A stretch of 64,000 bases of DNA from Methanomassiliicoccales archaeon PtaU1.Bin124 (GTDB taxonomy: Archaea; Thermoplasmatota; Thermoplasmata; Methanomassiliicoccales; UBA472): the NCBI GenBank assembly GCA_002067865.1, contig MVRC01000013.1:186001-250000 (forward strand), read 5' to 3'. Of this stretch, positions 59,003-64,000 are shown piece after piece; the stretch's first letter is position 1, and each line of letters opens with the position of its first letter. The position numbers and the translations under genes were made by a program. The notes under the pieces were generated by a model, which saw nothing but the letters and a program-made list of their open reading frames with translations, did no database searches and had not been told where the DNA came from.

Positions 59003-59967
59003 AGATGAAGGTGGGCGTAGGCGGTACTTTCAACGTTCTGCATAAGGGCCATCGCACGCTTCTGGACCGGGCATTCGAGAGCGGCGACGAGGTCCATATC
59101 GGCATCATGTCCGATGAATACGCCGAGGCCAACAAATCGCTCCTGGTCCCTTTCGAGAGGAGGAGGGAGATGGTCGAGTCCTACGCCCTCAACAAAGGGG
59201 TCGAGTTCACCATCATCGAGATCGGTCACCCCACCGAACTTGCCGCGACCGATCCCACGCTCGAGGTGCTGATCGTCAGCCCGGAGACCAGCACCAGGGC
59301 CAGCAAGATAAACGACCAGAGGCGACTGGCCGGTCTGGCACCGCTCAAGATCATCACCATCCCATATGTTTTGGCGCAGGATTTCCGCCCCATCAGCTCC
59401 AGCCGCATAATCCGCGGAGAACTGGACGAGGAAGGAAGACTGCTCCGTCCGCTGAAGGTATGCGTCGGCACTGCCAACCAGGTCAAGGTCGAGGCGGTCA
59501 AGGACGTCCTGCGCAAGATCTACCGGGAGGTGGACGTCGATTCCACCGAGGCGGACTCCGGCGTAGGGCTGGAGCCGTTCGGGGACGATGTGTTGAAGGG
59601 GGCCATCGCAAGGGCCAGGGCATCCCTGGAGGGCTTCGACCTCGGCATCGGCATCGAGGCGGGCATCCAGCAGGGGGACGATGGCCTGTACGACGTGCAG
59701 CAGTGCGCCATCATCGACAACATGGGGTGGATCACCCACGGCCACGGTCCTGGTTTCAGGTACCCGCCCAGCATCGAGAGGGAGCTGAGGGCGGGGAGGA
59801 GCGTGGGGGAGGTCGTGGATGAGATGTTCCGCCTGGAGAGGAACGGGCACAAGGGCGGGGCGATCGGCCTGCTGACCGATGGACTGTTGAAAAGGAAGGA
59901 ACTGACAGAGCAGGCGGTCATAGCGGCCATGGTGCCGCGCATACGTTTGGATCTGTACCGCGTCTAG
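58999..59967 (+). CDS. coaD: Phosphopantetheine adenylyltransferase fused to DUF84 inosine/xanthosine triphosphatase
   Basis: A 322-residue two-domain protein. Residues 1-150 are archaeal PPAT: KVGVGGTFNVLHKGHRTLLD with the H-x-G-H nucleotidyl transferase motif, and ISSSRIIRGELDEEG near 135; it makes dephospho-CoA from phosphopantetheine. Residues about 153-322 are a DUF84/YjjX-like domain: VCVGTANQVKVEAVKDVL, then IGIEAGIQQGDDG and GHGPGFRYPPSIE, KGGAIGLLTDG, which hydrolyses noncanonical purine nucleoside triphosphates. Both domains look intact. The combination links CoA synthesis to nucleotide sanitation, or may simply be a fortuitous fusion. Confidence 0.85.
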   Translation: MKMKVGVGGTFNVLHKGHRTLLDRAFESGDEVHIGIMSDEYAEANKSLLVPFERRREMVESYALNKGVEFTIIEIGHPTELAATDPTLEVLIVSPETSTRASKINDQRRLAGLAPLKIITIPYVLAQDFRPISSSRIIRGELDEEGRLLRPLKVCVGTANQVKVEAVKDVLRKIYREVDVDSTEADSGVGLEPFGDDVLKGAIARARASLEGFDLGIGIEAGIQQGDDGLYDVQQCAIIDNMGWITHGHGPGFRYPPSIERELRAGRSVGEVVDEMFRLERNGHKGGAIGLLTDGLLKRKELTEQAVIAAMVPRIRLDLYRV

Positions 59968-60200
59968 GAATGTGCCTTTTCCCGGCGCAGGCGGATGAAT
60001 TGCATGTAGTCCTCCAGCGTCCCGCAGTTCTCCAGACCGATGCACTCGAACCGGTTGAACTTCATGCAGTAGAAGCCCTCGGTGGTGCTCCAGGGGCATT
60101 TTTCGGACCTATCGGCCTGACATTTCTCCTTGATGCAGACGAAGCCCTTGTACATCCCCTTGCACTTGCCCTCGTTGGTTAGGTGAGCACATTGCGTCAT
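59964..60200 (-). CDS. Cys-rich small protein, tandem paralog 1
   Basis: A 78-residue protein with nine cysteines in repeated patterns (CAHL.., CKG..FVCIKEKCQ, CPWS.., FYCMKFNRFECIGLENCG). The start at 60200 overlaps the stop of the upstream paralog (ATGA at 60197-60200). The longer open frame (to 60428) is the shadow of that gene. The same YCxKFxxFxC-x4-x2-C segment occurs in paralog 2, so both bind metal or form disulfides. No family recognised. Confidence 0.72.
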   Translation of the reverse strand: MTQCAHLTNEGKCKGMYKGFVCIKEKCQADRSEKCPWSTTEGFYCMKFNRFECIGLENCGTLEDYMQFIRLRREKAHS

Positions 60201-60466
60201 GCCCTTCCGCCCTCCATCCTGAACTTGACCAGGCTGTCCATGTATGCCTCGGGCGTGGCGCAGCTGTCCTTGCCGGCGCAATAAAACTTCTGGTACTTGG
60301 TGCAGTAAAGGCCGTAGGAGCGTTCGTGGGAGCAGTTCTGATCGTTCCAGCTTACGATCCGGTGCGGCTGGACGCGGCATCTCTCCTCTCCCTGGCACTC
60401 CCGTCCGTGCACGGCCGAGTGCGCGCAATATCTGCCCTTATAGCGGTATCTGCACAAGTGTCCCAT
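60197..60466 (-). CDS. Cys-rich small protein, tandem paralog 2
   Basis: An 89-residue protein with eight cysteines (CRYRYKGRYCAHS, CQGEERC, NCSHE, YCTKYQKFYCAGKDSCATPEAYMDS). The C-terminal half parallels paralog 1 (FYCMKFNRFECIGLENCGTLEDYMQF versus LYCTKYQKFYCAGKDSCATPEAYMDS), which shows a tandem duplication. It is basic. The tRNA-Ser gene lies 100 bp upstream on the same strand, so a shared transcript is conceivable but not shown. Confidence 0.72.
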   Translation of the reverse strand: MGHLCRYRYKGRYCAHSAVHGRECQGEERCRVQPHRIVSWNDQNCSHERSYGLYCTKYQKFYCAGKDSCATPEAYMDSLVKFRMEGGRA

Positions 60467-60565
60467 CCCCTTGGCAAGTGGATATATGTGTCAGACAATA
60501 TAAATCTAACGAAATTAATGGCCAGCACATCGATCGATCTTGTGACAGAACGTATGACGAAAAGG

Positions 60566-60652
60566 CGCCGAGGGGGAGATTCGAACTCCCGGGGCACTGG
60601 GTGCCACCAGCTTTCAAGGCTGGCGCCGTAATCCGGACTTAGCTACCTCGGC
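60566..60652 (-). tRNA. tRNA-Ser (anticodon TGA)
   Basis: An 87-nt class II tRNA: acceptor GCCGAGG/CCTCGGC, D arm with GCTAAGTCCGGATTACGGC, anticodon stem CCAGC/GCTGG with loop CTTGAAA (anticodon TGA), long variable arm TGGCACCCAGTGCC, T arm GGGAG-TTCGAAT-CTCCC and discriminator G, as expected for serine. CCA is not encoded. A TATA-like GTTTAAGTG lies near 60680, about 26 bp upstream of the start. Confidence 0.96.
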
Positions 60653-60773
60653 CTGACAGGTCATTTCTCCTTTTGCACTTAAACGATTCGGCCATGAAAG
60701 GCAAGGATGGCTAGGGGTGAAGGGCATACCCTTAACTGCCTTGAGCGATGTTCGCGATGCATCAAGTGATACC

Positions 60774-62549
60774 ATGGAAGAAATGAAGTGGGACCTGAGC
60801 GTGCTGGTGCGATCGACCGAACAGAAGGAGATCCAGACCCAATTGGACGAGATGGTCCGGGATGCAGAGGCGTTCGCCTTGAAGTACCGCGGCAGGATCG
60901 CCGGTATGAGCCCCGCCCTGCTGGGGGAGATGCTGGACGAGAAGGACGCCGTCTCCACCAGGCATGAGAGCGCCGCCAAGTACTGCTCGTTGAAGTTCTC
61001 GGCCGACACGACCGATCCGGTCGCCTCCGCGCTGAACAACGCGCTGATAAAGGCGGCCACCGAGGCAGGGCAGCACATGACCTTCCTGGACATCGAGCTA
61101 GGGGAGAGGCTGATGTCGCAGCCGGAGCTCCTCAAGGACCCCACCCTGGGCCGCTACCGCCATTACCTGGAGAGGATGGCCAGGGCCGCCCCGCACAACC
61201 TGAGCGAGGTCGAGGAGCGTCTGGTCCTCGCCAAGGACCAATACGGCATCGTCAAGTGGTCTAAGCTGCAGCAGAAGTGGCTCAGCACCAGGAGCTTCCA
61301 TCTGAACGTGAAGGGGGAGGAGAAGGAACTGTCCCTGGGAGAGATGATGGCCTTCCTGAACGACCCCGACCGGGAGACGAGAAGGCTGGCCCACCAGGAG
61401 GTAGGCAAGGTGGTCTCACAGAGCGATACGGTCTGGGTGGATGCGCTCACCAGCATCTGCGGGGATCATCTGGAGATGACGAAATGGCGCAAGTTCTCCT
61501 CGCCGCTCTCCTCCAGTCTGATCTTCAACGACGTGGAGGAGAAGGCCATCCACGCCATGATGCGGGCGGTGGAGAAGCACGTCCCGCTGTGCAAGGAGTA
61601 CTACGACCTCAAGGCCAAGCTCCTGGGCATCGACAGATGCGGGGACTGGGACATGCTTGCGCCCCTCCCATCTTCCGCTAGGAAGTACAGCTGGGAGGAG
61701 GCCAGGCAGATCGTCTCCCGCTCCTACTACCGCTTCGACCCGGCCTGGGGCAAGTGGGTCGACTCCATGTTCGATCACCACCGCATCGATGCGGAGGTGC
61801 GCCGCGGCAAGAGGACCGGCGCATTCTGCGATGACTGGTTCGCCGGAAAGGGCGCGTTCATCCTGATGTCGTTCAACGGCAACATGAACGACCTTTACAC
61901 CGAAGCTCACGAGCTAGGCCATTCCATCCATGCCTACGAGTATTTCCAGAAGCAGAACCTCAGCAACTGCCAGATCAGCTTCTGCATGGCCGAGTGCGCT
62001 TCCATCTTCGGCGAGCTGCTCCTGACCGACATGCTGATAGAGGAAGCGAAGAGCGACAAGGAGAAGGCCGCGGCCCTGGCGAGTGTCCTGGACACCTTCA
62101 CCTACATCCTGTTCCACGCAGGCGCAAGGTACCGCTTCGAAGAGTCTGTCTACGAGTCCATCAGCGCCGGGGAGAGCCTGGACGCGAAGAAAGTATGCAA
62201 CCTCTGGACCACCGCCCGCACCCGCATGATGGGGGACGCCATGATCTGGCCGCCTGAGTCCGACTGGACCTGGGCCAGGGTGCCGCATTACTTCATGGCC
62301 GGGCTGAGATATTACAACTACCCCTACATCTTCGCCCAGCTGTTCGTCTTCTCGCTGTACCGCCTGTACAAGGAGCAGGGCAAGGACTTCGTGCCGAAGA
62401 TGAACGCACTGCTAAGCGCCGGCTCAAGCCTTTCCGCATCGGACCTGGCCAAGCAGCTCGGCTTCGAGCTCGACCAGGAGGAGTTCTGGGTGAAGGGCAT
62501 CGAGCAGGCCGAGGAGATGGTGAGGTCCCTCAGACAGACCATGCAGTGA
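60774..62549 (+). CDS. M3-family oligoendopeptidase (PepF type)
   Basis: A 591-residue zinc metallopeptidase. The catalytic motif is TEAHELGHSIHAY (H-E-x-G-H, residues about 385-397), and the downstream Glu lies in the CMAECASIFGELL helix typical of M3B peptidases. Residues 1-180 are the helical lid (WDLSVLVRS, EEMKWDLS). It cuts short oligopeptides in the cytosol. The start at 60774 matches the usual PepF N-terminus; a GTG at 60717 is also open. It diverges from the tRNA-Ser gene. Confidence 0.92.
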   Translation: MEEMKWDLSVLVRSTEQKEIQTQLDEMVRDAEAFALKYRGRIAGMSPALLGEMLDEKDAVSTRHESAAKYCSLKFSADTTDPVASALNNALIKAATEAGQHMTFLDIELGERLMSQPELLKDPTLGRYRHYLERMARAAPHNLSEVEERLVLAKDQYGIVKWSKLQQKWLSTRSFHLNVKGEEKELSLGEMMAFLNDPDRETRRLAHQEVGKVVSQSDTVWVDALTSICGDHLEMTKWRKFSSPLSSSLIFNDVEEKAIHAMMRAVEKHVPLCKEYYDLKAKLLGIDRCGDWDMLAPLPSSARKYSWEEARQIVSRSYYRFDPAWGKWVDSMFDHHRIDAEVRRGKRTGAFCDDWFAGKGAFILMSFNGNMNDLYTEAHELGHSIHAYEYFQKQNLSNCQISFCMAECASIFGELLLTDMLIEEAKSDKEKAAALASVLDTFTYILFHAGARYRFEESVYESISAGESLDAKKVCNLWTTARTRMMGDAMIWPPESDWTWARVPHYFMAGLRYYNYPYIFAQLFVFSLYRLYKEQGKDFVPKMNALLSAGSSLSASDLAKQLGFELDQEEFWVKGIEQAEEMVRSLRQTMQ

Positions 62550-62685
62550 TGGCCATCGGTCCAAAACACCTTCCTAATTTTCATATTTCTTCCCCTTGCT
62601 CACGGCGATGATGAACCCGCCCATCACGTCTTGGCTGTCCTCGAGGCCCAGATGGAACGTGCGAAGGGAGATCCTCGCTAAGCCC
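62550..62685. other. Spacer after the peptidase gene, possible coding remnant on the minus strand
   Basis: On the minus strand the frame ending at 62574 reads ISLRTFHLGLEDSQDVMGGF and IIAVSKGKKYEN, which looks like real protein, but it has no plausible start: the frame continues into the 53-residue zinc ribbon gene out of phase, and the only in-frame ATG leaves 16 residues. It could be the degraded end of a gene, a small ORF, or chance. Confidence 0.25.
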
Positions 62686-62847
62686 TCACTCCTTCCAGTC
62701 CCACAATGTCTTGCAGTGGCCGCACCACATCCAGTCCTTATGATACAGCATCTGGCCGCGCTTGCCGCAATCGGGACAGACCTGCTCGGGGACCGAAGGG
62801 TCCGGGCGTCCGTAAATGATATCCTTGACCTTCCCGACCTTCTTCAT
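62686..62847 (-). CDS. 53-residue zinc-ribbon protein
   Basis: A short protein with CPDCGKRG (about 24-31) and CGHCK (about 42-46), giving one zinc ribbon, and Trp-rich ends (KDWMWCGHCKTLWDWKE). A basic N-terminus (MKKVGKVKD) precedes it. GAGG lies 9 bases before the ATG. It is too short to be picked up by simple ORF scans. Not assigned to a family; it lies between the peptidase gene and the DUF4129 gene. Confidence 0.62.
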   Translation of the reverse strand: MKKVGKVKDIIYGRPDPSVPEQVCPDCGKRGQMLYHKDWMWCGHCKTLWDWKE

Positions 62848-62979
62848 CCTCTGATGCCTCGTTCTTCGACCTCGGAACGGTGGGCGGGAATATGAATTGG
62901 CGCATCGACATCTGTGACGAACATGCCATTCGATGCGCCATGACCTAGTTTTTTATGATACCACGGTCCTCTACACCTC

Positions 62980-63828
62980 ATGCGGAAAGGGGGGAGGTCC
63001 GTCGCTGCAGCCATCATGCTCCTAGCCCTGGCGAGCCTCCTTCTCCTGGCGGCCAACATCGGCCTCACCGAGCTGGGAGGGACAGGCGACGGCATCGATT
63101 ACGCTCATCTGCGGAACCTTCTCCTGCCCATCGTGATGGGCGTGCTGCTCGTCGTCTTCGTCCTGGTGATCGTGAAATATCTGTTCCGCGGAAAGGTGCG
63201 GCGTTCGAGGAGCGGCGCCCCTGAACGGGCCCCCTCCCCCTGGGCGTTCCTGGTGCTGATCCTGTTCATCAGCATCCTGGCCGTGCTGGCCGGGGGTCAG
63301 GACCCCAATGATACGGGCGGGGGTGGCGTGGACGAGCCTGGTCAGGAGCAGCCGATAGATATCGGCACCCCCGACAGTGCGGCCTCATCGACCAATCTGT
63401 TCGTGGTCGGAATCCTGCTCGCCCTGGCCGTCGTTCTCCTGCCATTCATCATCAGAAATGCCAGAAGGCATTCCGTGACGATTTCGGCCCGCCCGACCCA
63501 GGGTATCGAGGTCGTGGCCGATAAAGCGGTCAAGGAGATCAACATCAGCACGGGCAATGAGCTGCGCGACGCCATCGCCCGATCGTACCTGGCATTGCTG
63601 GAACTGGTGAGACGCCGCATGGATGGGGAAGAAGTGCTGACGCCCCGGGAGCTGGCGGAGCTGAGCGTGTCCCGGTTCGGATGGCCCCAGAAGGATGTGG
63701 ACGACCTGACCATGCTCTTCGAGCTGGCCAGATACAGCGATCATCAGATGGGGGAGGAGGAAAAGGAAAGGGCCGTAAGATGCATCGGCAGCATCAAGCA
63801 GGCCGCCTTAGGTGAGGCTCATGTCTGA
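62980..63828 (+). CDS. DUF4129 domain membrane protein
   Basis: A 282-residue protein: N-terminal signal/membrane helix (about 9-29), second (about 45-66) and third (about 88-103), a variable Gly/Pro-rich loop (about 105-135), a fourth helix (about 140-158) and a cytoplasmic DUF4129 domain (about 185-275) with NELRDAIARSYLALLELVRRRMDG, LTPRELAELSVSRFGWP. DUF4129 genes usually accompany transglutaminase-like, DUF58 and MoxR genes. Its last 8 bases overlap the start of the next gene. Confidence 0.82.
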   Translation: MRKGGRSVAAAIMLLALASLLLLAANIGLTELGGTGDGIDYAHLRNLLLPIVMGVLLVVFVLVIVKYLFRGKVRRSRSGAPERAPSPWAFLVLILFISILAVLAGGQDPNDTGGGGVDEPGQEQPIDIGTPDSAASSTNLFVVGILLALAVVLLPFIIRNARRHSVTISARPTQGIEVVADKAVKEINISTGNELRDAIARSYLALLELVRRRMDGEEVLTPRELAELSVSRFGWPQKDVDDLTMLFELARYSDHQMGEEEKERAVRCIGSIKQAALGEAHV

Positions 63829-64000
63829 ACTGAAGGAAAAGGTAGAAAGGTTCCTGGACAGCTGGGAAGGGATGTACATGATACTAATGGCAGTGGCCAT
63901 GCTGATCATGCTGTCCCTGTTCATCCCTCCGTTCAGCGACGTCTTTTCCGATGACAGGTCTCGGTTCATCCCCTTCATCATCGCGCTGTTCCTCCTGGCC
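63821..64000 (+). CDS. Membrane protein of the DUF4129 operon (partial, runs off window)
   Basis: The gene starts with ATG at 63821 and is cut by the window end after 60 codons. It has an amphipathic N-terminus (MSELKEKVERFLDSWEGM) and two hydrophobic helices (about 19-38 and 48-60, LIMLSLFIPPFSDVF between). GGTGAGG precedes the ATG. In comparable operons the gene after DUF4129 encodes a transglutaminase-like or DUF58-type membrane protein; this cannot be tested here. Confidence 0.7.
   Translation, partial: MSELKEKVERFLDSWEGMYMILMAVAMLIMLSLFIPPFSDVFSDDRSRFIPFIIALFLLA

Noticed and set aside
62738-62941. A 67-codon minus-strand frame between peptidase and DUF4129 genes
   Set aside because: It overlaps the better supported zinc ribbon ORF (62686-62847) in a different frame and has no recognisable content.

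Overview
The window is archaeal chromosome, most likely Thermoplasmatota related to Methanomassiliicoccales. The evidence is an archaeal-type S-adenosylmethionine synthetase, SRP54 with an archaeal G1 loop, TrmY, archaeal RNase Z, a CoaD of archaeal type, tRNA genes without encoded CCA, TATA-box promoters placed about 26 bp before many start codons, and frequent GTG/TTG starts. A DUF39-plus-ferredoxin protein of the methanogenesis-marker-16 type hints at a methanogen or a close relative, but no core methanogenesis gene lies here. I see no CRISPR array, insertion sequence, integrase, prophage or rRNA. The genes are densely packed, mostly with short spacers or ATGA-type overlaps.

Layout. 1-10.8 kb: housekeeping and stress genes (DUF3052 fragment, ribulose-phosphate epimerase, universal stress proteins, MFS transporter, RNase Z, HTH-CBS regulator, SAM synthetase, thioredoxin-domain YyaL-like protein, hybrid cluster protein). 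11.4-22.1 kb: a long codirectional block built around an SPFH protein with three zinc ribbons, three further zinc-ribbon proteins, a large secreted protein, LemA, TPM-domain, DUF6159, SagB-like oxidoreductase and a zinc-ribbon/PH-like protein. It resembles the Bacillus ydjFGHI membrane-stress module in composition. 22-34.5 kb: thioredoxin-like, DUF350, an ABC-2 exporter pair, an odd methyltransferase, an ABC-F ATPase, SRAP, a NosD-like secreted protein, small enzymes and a TMEM175-like protein. 35-39.5 kb: an Lrp-type regulator and a divergent arsenic locus (ArsR, Fe-S reductase, ACR3, AhpD-like, and a protein resembling the large subunit of the corrinoid iron-sulfur protein). 39.5-45.5 kb: a divergent locus of a polyferredoxin membrane protein, a surface protein with Ig repeats and a CcmF-type heme lyase. 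46.6-50.6 kb: tandem small paralogs, the DUF39-ferredoxin protein, tRNA-Ala(CGC) and adenylosuccinate lyase. 50.7-60 kb: a KaiC/GvpD-like ATPase, two winged-helix regulators, a coiled-coil protein, a probable small non-coding RNA, SRP54-TrmY, a sensor protein with a degenerate kinase core, and a CoaD-DUF84 fusion. 60-64 kb: tandem Cys-rich proteins, tRNA-Ser(TGA), a PepF-type peptidase, a 53-residue zinc ribbon, and a DUF4129 operon running off the window.

The strongest leads for something new are: the promoter-hairpin-T-run unit at 54361-54465 (a likely sRNA); the SPFH/zinc-ribbon membrane block; the arsenic locus carrying a corrinoid-protein-like gene without its Fe-S cysteines; and the heme-lyase/polyferredoxin/Ig-protein locus that lacks any visible c-type cytochrome. 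All functional statements are from reading motifs by eye; no database search was run.
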